Source of the DNA: Cordylochernes scorpioides
Lineage: Eukaryota; Arthropoda; Arachnida; Pseudoscorpiones; Chernetidae
Assembly: GCA_030710605.1 (NCBI GenBank)
Contig: CP092870.1
Location: 17,708,684-17,772,683, forward strand
Direction: 5' to 3'
DNA length: 64,000 nt
Notes under the pieces: model-generated
Told to the model about the DNA's origin: nothing
The model's database searches: none
What the model saw: the letters and a program-made list of their open reading frames with translations, nothing else
Shown here: piece by piece, positions 20,310-31,816 of the stretch
Layout: each line of letters begins with the position of its first letter
Position numbering within the stretch: the first letter of the stretch is position 1
Made by a program: the position numbers and the translations under genes

Positions 20310-21800
20310 GTATATCTACAAAATTTTAGGCCGTGAATAGAATAGTCATATGATGTTTACAAGGAGAAAGAGAGAAAAAAAAAACGAGAAAAGAGAACTG
20401 TGTACAAAATAAATAAATATCTGGCAATATATACAATCAACATAATATAAATTATCAGTTTCTTAAAATATATTTGTTGCTATATATTTCAAAATATATT
20501 TACAAAAGGTATTAAATTCAATATACATTTCTTTACTGGAAATGAAAATATTTGGATCTGTGTTACTATTAAATTATTGTCGATTCTGTAGTCTTGAAAA
20601 ACAGGACAATCCTGTCTAAATGCTGCCATTATTTATATATAAGTCAAACCTCTGAAGTGTTTATCTTCTTTTATATATACATACAGGGATGGGGTATATA
20701 GCACTGTGTCTATATTCTATAGGCCTGTGTATTTTTTTGTGGAAAGACTTTTTATTACATCTCATCATATCCCTCATTCTCTCCCTATCTACCTAAAAAA
20801 AGATGTATTGAGGTTTGTTCCTCATGCCCTCAAAATTGATTGGATTGATTATCTGTTTTAATTTGATTTTAACATAAGATGTCTCTTCTGTTTTACAACG
20901 ATGGATAGACCAGAGGTATTGAGGGTTCTCAATATAGATGCTGTCTCTCTTTACCTTGAGAGACGACCTAGTGTTTAGTCCAGCTACTTGACCAGCTCCG
21001 CAACTCCAAGGAAGAGGCTCTAAGGACGACCCTCAATTGTCCTAAACTTATCCAGAACTCATTTTTATTGGAAAACACGGTCAATTTGTACATTAAAAGA
21101 AATTTACTTTTTTTATCTTAGTTTTTAAGTTACAAATATATTTGCATAAAAATAAAGTTGACTACTCTAGTAGTCGTAACAAGAAGGTTCCTCACTTATT
21201 ACTGACCTATGTGTAGCAGAAGATGTAACTAGGCTGTGTAGCATCACCGTACCTCTGAACAGCGACAGATGTTGAATGGACCTTACACTCACGGACAAAA
21301 CTTAAGGAAGTTGTACATTCCAACATGTATATTGTCACCTAGAAAATTAGGACATACAAACATCAGGATGACACGGAAATTTATTTATGGTAGAACCAAA
21401 TAAAAACTAATAAAATAGCAAAGTGGCAATGAGAATATTTTACAGTATATCAAAATACAAATATCGAAATTAAAAATATTTTCAACTAAAATAAAATATA
21501 TTTTAATGTGGACGCACTTTGTAATGTTTAAAAGTGATGCAAATTTTCAACATTATACTTGTTATATACTTTCTATCAAGTCTTTCTCTCTCAGCCTTGG
21601 AAGGGATTAAGATTATGATGATGATAGTATTTGACATTGTATTGGTATGTGGTGACATTTGTGAAAAAAAAAAGAAAAAAAACCATTAGTTTCTAAAGGT
21701 TTAATTTGCTAAATAAAGTTGACACGTTGTTGCTTTATACCAATCTTTTGATATATAAATTTACAGTAAATAGTGTGATAAAAATGAATCAATATTCTAT
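20310..21800. other. No gene recognised
   Basis: AT-rich. A string at about 21297-21350 (cttaaggaagttgtac) resembles 12793-12830, and in part the complement of 51872-51905, suggesting scattered ends of an unidentified DNA transposon. Confidence 0.45.
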
Positions 21801-21803
21801 ATA

Positions 21804-21892
21804 CAGTAGAACCTCTCTTTAGCGGACACCTCTCCACTAAGGACACTTTTGCTATGCAATTAGGTGTTGTCCTTTACAGGGAGGTTCTACTG
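21804..21892. mobile_element. Small MITE, second copy
   Basis: 89 bp with inverted ends cagtagaacctctct and gaggttctactg, flanked by TA. It shares ends and an attaggtgttgt string with the copy at 2709-2869 but lacks the middle. Confidence 0.8.
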
Positions 21893-21899
21893 TATCTAT

Positions 21900-22890
21900 A
21901 TAATACTTCCACATGAGGTTTCGTGGCTAAATATTCGAGTACACAAATAATTACTTGTTATATTGTTACATTTGAAAATAGAAATGTTTCCAATTGAGTA
22001 TATCCACCTAGCCTTTCTTATACACAACACAATATTTCAATATTCTAGCTATAAGTTCGTAAAAACTCTTTCAATATTAAATTTAAAAAATATATATTTT
22101 TTTATATTTATAAATTATATTATGCGCCCACTTGGGCCTAACTATAATAACTATTCTGAATATATTTTCTACAATAAAATATATATGAGGAAATAACTTT
22201 TTTAAGCACCTGTCAAATCCATGCCTGGGTGACTGGCCTTCAACTTGAGCCCATTGATTTGTTGTGTGTCCGAAATATTCATTTTCTTCAATTCTCCATC
22301 TCTACGAGAGATAAATAATTCTAAGTATTGTTCACAAATCTATATTCATGATAAAATTGTCAAAAACGTTTGAAAAATACAAACATATTTCACACAATGA
22401 TTTTTTAAAAATGTTAAATGCAAAGTTTCAAGTGATAATCGCCCTTCACAACAGGTTTCATAAAAAATATCGACTATATCTTACACGATGTATTTACAAA
22501 TATATACGCTCCCAGCGTGGATTATCACATAAACTAGCATTTTATAATAAAAAGAAACTCATTGTAAGAAAAAAAATATTTTTTGAAATTATTGTACTTA
22601 TTTGATGGAAAGTTTGCCTTTGTAAGCTAGCCACACCAATATTACTGTTAATAATTAATTTCAACTACAAACAGCGCTTCATATCTTCTTTTAACATTAA
22701 TACAAAGGATAAAGGTGATTTCAGAAATATTAAAAATGATTTGAGTGCATGTAAAATTCCTCTTTCAATGTTTCCCACGCTTATTACATTAATCTAGTTA
22801 AAATGTTTGTTCTTATGTAAATTTGGTATTAGTTTAATTAGATATGCAAATTTAATTGTATAAAAAAAGCTAGCTGGACAAATAATGTGT
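21900..22890. other. No gene recognised
   Basis: AT-rich. The frames at 21963-22196 and 22348-22605 are dominated by Ile/Lys/Tyr/Phe codons and have no motif. Confidence 0.5.
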
Positions 22891-22894
22891 GTAG

Positions 22895-23217
22895 TCATCC
22901 TTCGAATCGATCTAGTTCTTTGAGTCTGTGCTCTAATCAATTAGAGTTAGGAGACTCACCTAGTCGAAGAGGGTTGATGTTCTTCGTGGAATATTAAACC
23001 AAATTCTGGTCCAAGGTGACTAACGTGGCAACGGCACCTATTTTCCAATGAGGAACAATATTTTTCATGCCCACCAATGGCCGTAGCTTTGTAGAAAATT
23101 GACATGAACCCAGAGCAGCAACTTTACGCACCCAATATAGAGGGCATTGCTATTTTTGTGATAGAGATGCATGGAGACATCTGAGGCTCTTCATTGGAAA
23201 CGACAACAACAACAACA
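22895..23217 (+). mobile_element. LINE 3' end with (CAA)n tail, copy 2
   Basis: Matches copy 1 (11050-11217) from caatggccgtagctttg to the acaacaacaacaac tail and extends about 150 bp further upstream. Its coding end has picked up a TAG where copy 1 has CAG. Confidence 0.6.
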
Positions 23218-23479
23218 ATAATTTGAAAGAAAATGTCATGGTATGTGTAATATATTGCAGAAATATCGTTTGGTGTGAAACATTGGGCAAAACAAATATT
23301 TAAATGGACAAATAAATCAGGAGAATTTCTATGGAGGATGAAAAAGCGAGGTCACCATCGACATTATTGGAATAAAATATTTCCCTTATTGGAAAGGATA
23401 TTCGAGAAAACTTTCTAATTATAATTGAATAATTGGAAAGGATCATTTTTTAAAATTTTAATAAAACTAATTAAAATCA

Positions 23480-23550
23480 TTTCTTCTGTGATAGAGATGC
23501 ATGGAGATATCTGAAGCTCTTCATTAGACACGACAACAGCAATAACAACA
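23480..23550 (+). mobile_element. LINE 3' end, short copy 3
   Basis: Only the last part matches the other two copies: gatagagatgcatggaga, gctcttcatta and a caacagcaataacaac tail. Probably a very short 5'-truncated insertion. Confidence 0.5.
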
Positions 23551-23559
23551 TCAAAAATC

Positions 23560-24790
23560 AAGTGAAACTATTGGCTGGTCAGGAAATGTCATCCATTAAA
23601 CCAAAACTCCAACTGCTAAAATTCAAAATCGGTTGTTCGCATGTAAACGCTTGGCCCTCTGTTGTATATATATATATATTTTAAGTTTAATTAGTTGTTC
23701 CCCCGAAGAGTATGTGTGTAAGTTCACTAGTAAATAGGTGCTAACCGTAAGAAATAAGTTTTCTCTTTGTTTATTATGTTATACGTTTCTAATTTATTTT
23801 TGCTCTTTCCCTTTTGTAAATTAATGAGGATAATGTTTGATTAATATTCTTGGAATCAGTTTTTTTTAACCTAAGAAAGTCAACACCCTCTTCAAACCTC
23901 CCATTACAAGTCAGAACATACCGGCAACATAGACAAGTCAATGTAAAAAGAATAAACTGGCCAACAAAGAAAAAGCTTTGTAAAAGATGGATTAAATAAT
24001 TCAAAATTAATGAGTATGGCACAAAAGAGAGACTATTAAGTAATATTATCAGAAAGAAAGAAGGGAAGGTGAAAAAAAATTTGTTCAAAAATGGAAATTA
24101 TAATAAAAACGAAACTAAAAATGAAAAATTTTATTTAAAAGAAAGATTTGAAATCCAAATAAACAACGACCATGATGAAGAATTAACCTAAAGAAGGTAC
24201 TAGAGTTTGATGAAAACCAAACCTGTTGATATTTCTAACAAAAAAAAAAGGCTGCAGACAATTTTGCTTGGAACTCAATAAGAGATAAAGAAAGTTGTGG
24301 ATCATCGATAAGCCCATAAGGCAGTCTTTGAATAACTTTCCCCCAAATTTGTTTATTGTATATGTAAGTAGGTGCCAGGTTGCCGGCAAACGGTTATGGC
24401 ATTTTGTTCTGATTTTTTATCGAACCGATATCTAGCCTGTGGTAGGACCACGTGTGCATATCCTTTCCTTGGAGGTCTTGATTCGTTGTTGAACTTTTTA
24501 CCACAGAAAAAAAGGATTTCCTGTTTTTATTTCATAATTTAATTTGAGTATTTTAATTATAAAAGAGATTAAATAAATATTTATATAAAAAAATAATAAA
24601 ACCTATATGAGATTGTGCAATTAATTGTCTATTCAAAATTTTAAAGATTTTAAAAAATGTTATTTAAAAAATTTAAAACACAAACAGTACAACAGCATGA
24701 TATCTGGAGGCTCATGCATAGGTCACTTTAGTCAAATCGCCGTACAAGTCGTCAGTGAGGTCACATAGATATTCCGGATGCGGTGAGATA
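23560..24790. other. No gene recognised
   Basis: AT-rich. The minus frames at 23789-24088 and 24183-24389 lack motifs and are not credited. Confidence 0.5.
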
Positions 24791-24837
24791 TAACTTCTGT
24801 TGACGTTTGGCGACGGGTGGTATACGCGAGCTCGTCG

Positions 24838-25715
24838 GCTAAGTCATAGACGAGTTCTCCAGCCAAGTGTTTGAAAAACTTCTTAGCCAAGTGTCGGACG
24901 AGCTCTATAGCCAATTGTTGGACGAGCTTTACAGGCAAGTGTTTGAAAAACTTCTTAGCCAAGTGTCGGACGAGCTCTATAGCCAATTGTTGGACGAGCT
25001 TTACAGGCAAGTGTTGGAAAAACTTCTTAGCTAAGTGTCGGACGAGCTCTATAGCCAATTGTTGGACGAGCTTTACAGGCAAGTGTTGGAAAAACTTCTT
25101 AGCCAAGTGTCGGACGAGCTCTATAGCCAATTGTTGGACGAGCTTTGCAGGCAAGTGTTGGAAAAACTTCTTAGCCAAGTGTCGGACGAGCTCTATAGCC
25201 AAATGTTGGACGAGCTCTATAGCCAAATGTTGGACGATCTCTCCAGCCAATTGTTGGAAAAACTTCTTAGCCAAGTGTCGGACGAGCTCTATAGCCAATT
25301 ATTGGACGAGCTTTACAGCCGTGTGTTGGAAAAACTTCTTAGCCAAGTGTCGGACGAGCTCTATAGCCAAATGTTGGACGAGCTCTATAGCCAAATGTTG
25401 GACGATCTCTCCAGCCAATTGTTGGAAAAACATCTTAGCCAAGTGTCGGACGAGTTCAATAGCCAATTGTTGGACGAGCTTTACAGCCGTGTGTTGGAAA
25501 AACCTTTTAGCCAAGTGTCGGAGGAGCTCTATAGCCAATTGTTGGACGAGCTTTACAGCCGTGTGTTGGAAAAACTTCTTAGCCAAGTGTCGGACGAGCT
25601 CTAAAGACAATTGTTGGACGAACTCTCTAGCAAAGTTGTGGACGAACTCTCTAAGTGTCGGACGATATCTCTATGTGATGACGAACTCTAGCTAAGTGTC
25701 GGACAAACATTCCAG
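24838..25715 (+). repeat. 24-bp minisatellite with higher-order 72-bp organisation
   Basis: Three 24-bp monomers alternate: one ending gtcggacgagctctat, one ending ttggacgagctttac, and one ending ttggaaaaacttctta. Together they form a 72-bp higher-order unit that later varies in order. Because 24 is a multiple of three, two plus frames and one minus frame stay open for long stretches. The plus frame at 25035-25604 reads as 8-residue repeats (SQVSDELY, SQLLDELY, RQVLEKLL) that would form an amphipathic helix. An in-frame TAA at about 25030 cuts that frame. A repeat-driven ORF is the simpler explanation, but expression cannot be excluded. Confidence 0.9.
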
Positions 25716-25931
25716 CCATGTGTAGTGAAGCACCAGTAGTGAGGTATTTTGACACATTCTTGTTCAGTTAATCCATTCAAAGTCAAGTATCATTACTACA
25801 ATAAAATCGCCCTGTTTTCGCTAATCTGCTAATTTCAACTTTCTTTTCTCCCATTTTAATTACCGAAGTCTTATTTTCTTCACACAAATACCAAGTTGCG
25901 GGCTGGGAGACAGCGAAAGAATTTGTTTAAT

Positions 25932-25941
25932 ATATTTAAAA
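25932..25941 (+). repeat. 10-bp direct repeat, left flank of hammerhead array
   Basis: atatttaaaa, repeated at 26606-26615 just outside the other end. A likely target duplication, although short and AT-rich. Confidence 0.6.
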
Positions 25942-26605
25942 TTGAAAAACAATAGAATAAATAAAAGATAAGTGGGTCAGGTGTTGATATTAAAAATAAA
26001 AAAGGCATCTCCTGACCACGAGAACATGTGCTTTTTAGATGGCAGAGCGCCATCTAGTGGAGCAAAAATAAACTAAACGTTTATTTAGCTTGCTCCGTGA
26101 TATTTGGCCAACCCAATTTCTTGATTTATCAAGAAAAGCCATCCACGAATATCACGGAGCAAGCTAAATAAACGTTTAGTTTATTTTTGCTCCACTAGAT
26201 GGCGCTCTGCCATCTAAAAAGCACATGTGCTCGTGGTCAGGAGATGCCTTTTTTATTTTTAATATCAACACCTGCCCCACTTATCTTTTATTTTTGCTAT
26301 TGTTTTTTCATGTGTTAAGCGTCTTTACGCAAATTTGGCCTTAAATACCCATTTTCTGATTTCTCGGGAAGCCATTGGGACCAACATTTTGGTCGCAGTG
26401 GTTACAGCCTACTCCACGCTGACGAGCGCCAACAGCGCGAAACGCGTTCCTGGATGGCTTTTCTTGATTTATCAAGAAATTGGGTTGGCCAAATATCACG
26501 GAGCAAGCTAAATAAACGTTTAGTTTTTTTTTGCTCCACTATATGGCGCTCTGCCATCTAAAAAGCACATGTGCTCGTGGTCAGGAGATGCCTTCTTTAT
26601 TTTTA
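25942..26605. mobile_element. Hammerhead repeat array, head-to-head
   Basis: A minus-orientation partial monomer (25942-26147) is joined to about 1.3 monomers in plus orientation (26148-26605, period 344 bp). Both point outwards. Read on its own strand, the minus copy starts at the base that follows the predicted ribozyme cleavage site (cgtggatgg; an aa shared with the other copy leaves 2 bp of ambiguity). Monomers share gcgccatctagtgg-type and ttgggttggccaaatatc strings with the array at 41.61-42.71 kb. No protein is encoded. Small hammerhead-bearing tandem repeats of this size are known in animals as retrozymes and in the terminal repeats of Penelope-like elements. Confidence 0.85.
26406..26459 (+). 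ncRNA. Type I hammerhead ribozyme
   Basis: Core CTGACGA at 26419-26425. Stem II is GCGC (26426-26429) with GCGC (26435-26438) around CAACA, and GAAA is at 26439-26442. A minimal stem III lies in ACGCGT, with U17 at 26448. Stem I pairs 26413-26418 with 26449-26454, with one C-C mismatch, and 26406-26409 with 26456-26459. All catalytic core bases are present. The triplet is GUU, which is allowed but not the most active. Confidence 0.8.
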
Positions 26606-26615
26606 ATATTTAAAA

Positions 26616-27230
26616 CTTTGAAACTGTGCGTGTTTATAGATTTTTGATTAACAATATCAGTTTGTGTGTGCCTTTAGCTATATAAAATGTTTAAAAAATC
26701 AATTATGTTCTGAATTTTATATTTTCATCATTGGTTTTCAGTCAATATACACTCTACCTTCCATCAATTAGTTACTTTAAGTGCTGATGTAACCACACTA
26801 CATATCTTCGGTGATGGAACGACCATTCTAGCCTCTGCATATAACACAGAAACAAGAGAATGCATAAGGCTTTTGTGGTGCGAAAAATGGCGAATAGAAT
26901 TGTATCAACAAAAGCTTGAAGTTATACTTTTCTCGCACCCAATAAATAGATCAATCATGACCCTTCTAGTTACAAGCCCATTTCTCTTCTATCTTCCATT
27001 TCAACATTTTAAAAAATAATCCTAACCGGAGTAAGAAAAACCTTAAGTGATTATAACCTTTTCAGGGTGATAGCACGCCCATCACACACATTCTTGCTAC
27101 TGCATATAAAAGAGAAACAAGAGATAGAGGCTGCCTGGCCGCCATTCATAGTTCTTAAAATTAAAGATAATTCATCCAGTATAAATATTTTTAAAAATTA
27201 AATTATATATATAAAAATATTAATGAAAAT
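26616..27230. other. No gene recognised; diffuse direct repeat
   Basis: AT-rich. A segment at about 26838-26960 (agagaatgcataaggctttt, then aatagaattgtatca and cacccaataaata) recurs imperfectly at 27365-27470. Origin unknown. Confidence 0.5.
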
Positions 27231-27232
27231 TC

Positions 27233-27325
27233 GAAACAATTATAGACGCGTATGATTCTTTTACAAATTAAACAATTTCTACTGCGCTTACTGCAATGGA
27301 AACATTAATGGGAGGGCCTGGCTCA
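27233..27325 (-). repeat. Family X repeat, truncated copy
   Basis: On the minus strand it starts at catgagcc, lacking the 5' half of the core, and runs through ccctcccattaatg, cattgcag and acgcgtc to the ttcgaattttc end. Confidence 0.7.
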
Positions 27326-27474
27326 TGAACACTTATACCGTCCGAAATATCTTTAATTTTAAGAAGAAACTAGAGAATGCATAAGGCTTTTGTGGTTAGA
27401 TAAAAAAAGAATAGAATTGTATCATCAAAAGATGTAAGTAATATTTATCTCGTACCCAATAAATAATTATGAGT

Positions 27475-28180
27475 CGAAGAAGTAATTCTCTTCATCAATG
27501 ACATCATCAAGTGAAAGAACAGTTTTAGATGTTAAGGAGTAATTTTCTATTAACACATGTCTTTCCAAAGACACCATGAAAACAGGAATAACCTTACAAA
27601 CGCATCAAAAGAATAGACGGTCCCTGTTGTTATGCAATAAAAGTAAACCCCATATAGTCCCATGTTGAATTTTTGACAAGAAATCCAGTTGGAGACAGAG
27701 GTCCATTTTTCCTCTATCAAATATATTGATATCAACCTTTAACCGTTCTCTCATGTAAGAACCTGGCATGTGGTTAGAATATAAAAAAAGTCGTTTTCCT
27801 ACTTGCAAGCCCTTTGAACACGTGACAGCTATATATTTGATGGGATACCAAATTCATTTTTCATAGTTTAATCCTAAACGATCTTAGTGCTATAACACAG
27901 TCCATATATTCGGAAAGAAATTGGATATTTCAATACGGAAAGTTTCTCAGCTATATTTAAGTATATGTTTTTAAATTTTCCGCATTATTTTTATGGCATC
28001 TGTACCACTGAAAAATCCAAACGATTAATGATGTCGCGACTACCAGTACATTCATAGGCGACTACAAAAACAATATCGTGTCAATTGATGAAAATGCATT
28101 CACACAATGGACAATACCTATTGAGTAGTCAACAAGAGTTTAAGTCCAAAGGCGATATATTGCATGTATTTATATAAAAG
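27475..28180. other. No gene recognised
   Basis: AT-rich. The minus frames at 27550-27808 have no recognisable motif. Confidence 0.45.
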
Positions 28181-28181
28181 A

Positions 28182-28234
28182 GCGTACCTGGATCTGTTAA
28201 AAATGTTTTTTTTCTTTAACAAATCCAGGTACGC
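28182..28234. repeat. Short hairpin (inverted repeat)
   Basis: gcgtacctggat and atccaggtacgc, extended by tgttaaa and tttaaca, pair around a T-rich loop with single-base mismatches. The flanks are AT-rich (ttatataaaag and atttatatata). It could be a tiny foldback element. Confidence 0.65.
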
Positions 28235-28799
28235 CATTTATATATAAATATAGTAAAAAGGGGCAAAATATTGCTTAAATTAAGTATTATGAAGCATATA
28301 TGCATATTTATAACACGAAATCTTCGCATGAAGGTTAAGTGAGAAGCATCAGAGCTAATCGCTCCTATCTCTCTGAAAATCTTATGCACCGTGTAGATTT
28401 GGCCTCGATTTACAAGATGCCAAGAACCGTACTCACAGAAAACCTCTGCTCAGAGTTAAGTTTTAAAATTTGTCCTGTGAGGAGACGGGGGGAGGGGGCG
28501 ATACAATTGACTCAGAAGTTCCCCCCTGATTGATACCCATTTTCTCTGAGGACATTAATACCCTCCAAGATACCCTATTGATATTCTCGTCTTGCTGCTG
28601 GCGTGTTTTTGTCCCATTGTCTATATCTTGAATTAACTATTCCCCTGAGTATACTGAAGAGGTTGCTTCTTATGTAACTCCTAATCGGAAGACTGCGTAG
28701 CAGGGACGGGCACTGTAGACTTGGCTGGCTGGTTCTTCTTGATAGGGGTTAAGTGTTAGTCGGTGGTGTGGTGATAGTTGACGAGGGCGCTGCTAATGC

Positions 28800-29640
28800 G
28801 ATGGGCAAGTACTCTGCGATGGTGCAGAATATTTATAGATGGAGTCTCCAGGGGAGCAAGGGGACTTTACGCAGCAGACAAAAACGCGGCAAGGTCCCAA
28901 AAGACTTGTCAAGAGGGTCTGTTGGATGTTTGCAGAGCGCCCGGGGGTCGTTTTAGAATCTGAAGAATTGCCGGAGGGCGTAGTTTTGGAGAAGAGATGC
29001 GTCATCCCCGATACCAATTAAGTATCCTGACGAGTGCTGAAAGGCTCACCATAATTCCCTAGGAAGAGGCGGACGCCGGTGTCCTTGACAGTGGCATTTG
29101 CTGAACCTGATGCAATAGCTAATAAGATCTGGCGTTTATTCGCCCTTCGAGACAATGATCAGTTTGGCAGGGAGCTGGTGGAGTTAGAGGTCTTCAAATA
29201 AATTAATTGAGACCTCCTTATTGTCGGTTGTAAAGAAGCAGGTACCGCTGGACTTCGTGTGTTTGAGATAGCTCTGCAGTATGAGCGCGGTGCCGCGACG
29301 ATTTCTTCATTCCTAATAGCAAAATGGGAAGGTTCCCGAAACTATGTTTTCCCGCTCGCTTCCTATAGGGAAACACTTTAAAGAGAGTGTTCCCGATGGT
29401 AAGGCTCCCTCAGATAGTCGATAGGTCTTCTCGATGCTCTCCAGCTCGGCCAAAACTTGGCCAGACAGCTTCATCATCTGGAAAACCGCGCCCTTCCCAG
29501 CATTTCCTCCCGCGCCTGAGTAAACGCACTGGACCGCACAGTTCCTGATGCAACAGCACTGATCGATTGAGGCTGCTGCCGATCTTGACTTGCTCTAGAG
29601 CCTGCTGATTTCAGCAGTTATTTACCTGCGTCACAGCGAC
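28800..29640 (-). pseudogene. Degenerate coding region of unknown family
   Basis: This stretch is GC-richer than its surroundings and shows scattered protein-like segments on the minus strand in different frames. One (about 29530-29330) contains GKGAVFQMMKLSGQVLAELE and later YRLSEGALPSGTLSLKCF. Another (about 29300-29190) contains TKSSGTCFFTTDNKEVSINL. Stops and shifts separate them. I do not recognise the protein. It may be an old retroelement or a dead host gene. The plus-strand frames between 28753 and 29021 overlap it and are equally unassigned. Confidence 0.35.
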
Positions 29641-29659
29641 TCTTGTTGCCCTTCTTGGT

Positions 29660-30093
29660 GGCTGTGGAGGCCTAACTATTATGGTGTCAACATTTGAGAA
29701 TTTAGCGAGAATTGGAATTATCTACCTTATTTCAAAAGTCTTTAGGTTCTTTATTACCTACTGAAATAACCCATATTTCCGAGGCATCTACTTGATATGT
29801 TCAATTGGAATTATTTACGCTTGTATCCACGATAAAATACTTTTTCAAATGGTCATCTTGATTCGCTTTCTGTAAAAATTCAATTTGCCGTATAATTTTC
29901 ATTATTAGTCGATAACCCGAACCTTTTCAAGGCATTTCCCCCAATACTTACAGAAGTATTCAGATCAGGAAATCTGTCAATATATCAATTTAATTACGTA
30001 GCTGATTGCTTCTATTGCCTTAAAACGCCTGGCCGCACGACCAGGACCGTGATCATATATTTATAGAATACTTTTATATTTTAATTATATATA
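29660..30093. other. No gene recognised
   Basis: AT-rich flank of the gypsy element, ending in a TA-rich run that served as its target. Confidence 0.5.
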
Positions 30094-30856
30094 TGTCATA
30101 ATTTGTATATAATTAAACGCAACCCCGACCCACTATGTATATATCATGTATGATTTTCAAAGACTTAATAAAGAACAAGGTAACTGGAGGAAAGAAAGTA
30201 ACAAAAGATATAGGAAGTAAGACTAAAGCTGGCACGACTATTCTCGGCACCCCTGTGTCAACATTGCAGGGGCAGAGACCGGTCGTCTCTAGTGACCGCA
30301 GAAGTTATTTTAGCCAAGATGCACTCAATACTTCCGGCAAAAACAGGACGTATCTAATATCCGTCGAAGCTATAAGCGTCAAGATACCCAATACTTCCTG
30401 ACGAAATCGGATATACCAGGCAGGCCATCTTTCATCAAGGAGAGCCGCCGGCCAATTAGGGAGGAACCACTAAGTAGGTCAACCAATAGGAAAACACCAT
30501 GTGATCATATCTCAACCAATCAGAGAGAAACTGAAGCTTGGTGTTAAATCGAAAAGCAAGAAATGTCAGTTACGCTTTGGCTCCCAAGGAGGTGACATCG
30601 GCTCTAGACCTCTCCCCCTCTGCTCATCCCACAGCTAAGTACAATCACCGCCATGTGATCAGCTAATTAATAAGTCAAATCGCTCAGCTCTTATCAAGCT
30701 TTCTTTCCTCCAACCCGTTGCCTTTATTTTCAAACTCAATCACGTGTCCTGATTATTCCTAACTGTATGCTGCAACTTCCACTCAAACGGCTGCGCTTCA
30801 ACCAAATCTCACCATTCGCATCCAACAATAAGAAACCCCGCAACGATATTGCCACA
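30094..30856 (+). repeat. Gypsy-1 5' LTR
   Basis: Starts tgtcataatt and ends gatattgccaca (TG...CA). An 88-codon frame inside it (30135-30401) is repeated in the 3' LTR and has no domain. A diverged relative of this LTR starts at 63459. Confidence 0.93.
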
Positions 30857-30880
30857 GAACGGTTAAGTCGACAGGATAGT
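30857..30880 (+). promoter_or_regulatory. Primer-binding region of Gypsy-1
   Basis: gaacggttaagtcgacagg follows the LTR directly. The large LTR element at 42743 has gaacccgttaaagtcgacag at the same place. Conservation of this string in two elements with different LTRs marks it as the minus-strand primer site. The tRNA is not identified, and the string does not start with the usual TGG. Confidence 0.5.
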
Positions 30881-30883
30881 GAG

Positions 30884-31816
30884 ATGGAATTAAATCAGGA
30901 TCCCATAGGCGTAAAGTCAGACGGTCCGACGGAAACAATGGAAAGAAGGCAAGAAGTAAGAGAGAACGAAACGACAAGAGAAAGACAGGAGATGACCGAC
31001 CGAGAGACAACTGCGCCCCTAGCGGACGCCGTCAACCAGCTGTCAATGTTCCTGGCCCGGGCAAAAATTTCTGATGGAGCGGAATCGGCGATCTCGCCCT
31101 TCGACGGCACATACAGCGCGACACAGTTTTTCCAGACGTTCGACCGAAAAATGGAAGACGCATCCATGGGAGAACAAGAAAAATTACTGCGCCTACCAAA
31201 CTACCTGGTGCGACAACCCCTGGAACTCTTCAGGAAACTTCGGCTGGCCGACCGGAGTTATTTCCAGGTGAGACAAATCCTCCTAGATCTCTATCCTGAG
31301 TCAAGCGAAGCGTCCTTTGCGAAATATTTCGCCATGAAACTCACGGGACAAGCCAACTTAGAGACCTACTACCGGGAAAAAACCGCCATGGGATTGCAAC
31401 TAGGACTTCCACAAGAGGTGATCCTCGAGACGCTGACAGAAGGACTGCCATTCAACGACCAGCGCCTAGTCCGCGTAGTGCCTCCCGAGAACCTAGGAGA
31501 GTGGTTCCGACTGGTACAGCGGATCCACGGGCCCAGTGTACCGGCAACGCGATCCAGAGAAGATCAACCACCCACAATGTCGGGTCCGTACCACAGCACA
31601 TCCCGACGCCCAGGTGCATGGAATGCACCTCTTCCGCCGTCCAACTGCAAGTTCTGCGGCGCGAGACACTGGCACAGCGAATGCCGACGTCGACCAATCC
31701 CGACGACCCACGAAAAAGTCCGGACAGTGCAAACAGTCCCAAAATCACCAGTTCCGACTTCATCACAACCAAGTCAAGCCAGAGACACCTCAGCCGGACA
31801 GCCCTTTCGAGACTGA
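30884..31816 (+). CDS. gag: Gypsy-1 Gag
   Basis: The frame opens at an ATG in the LTR (30767). I chose the ATG at 30884, just after the primer-binding region, giving 310 residues. The N-terminal 60 residues are charged. The middle (from ISPFDGTYSATQFFQTFDRK onward) resembles the capsid region of gypsy Gag. Near the C-terminus CKFCGARHWHSEC is a zinc-knuckle-like cluster with irregular spacing. Gag would form the virus-like particle and bind genomic RNA. It overlaps the pol frame by about 280 nt; pol lies in the +1 frame relative to gag, so expression of Pol likely uses a frameshift near the gag end. Confidence 0.88.
   Translation: MELNQDPIGVKSDGPTETMERRQEVRENETTRERQEMTDRETTAPLADAVNQLSMFLARAKISDGAESAISPFDGTYSATQFFQTFDRKMEDASMGEQEKLLRLPNYLVRQPLELFRKLRLADRSYFQVRQILLDLYPESSEASFAKYFAMKLTGQANLETYYREKTAMGLQLGLPQEVILETLTEGLPFNDQRLVRVVPPENLGEWFRLVQRIHGPSVPATRSREDQPPTMSGPYHSTSRRPGAWNAPLPPSNCKFCGARHWHSECRRRPIPTTHEKVRTVQTVPKSPVPTSSQPSQARDTSAGQPFRD

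Noticed and set aside
24732-25695. A 274-codon plus frame and a 188-codon minus frame as protein genes
   Set aside because: Both are by-products of a 24-bp repeat that keeps several frames open, and there is no start context or non-repeat domain.
29029-29050. CTGACGAG followed by GAAA near 29.03 kb
   Set aside because: Only 5 nt lie between the two words, so stem II cannot form. Chance match.
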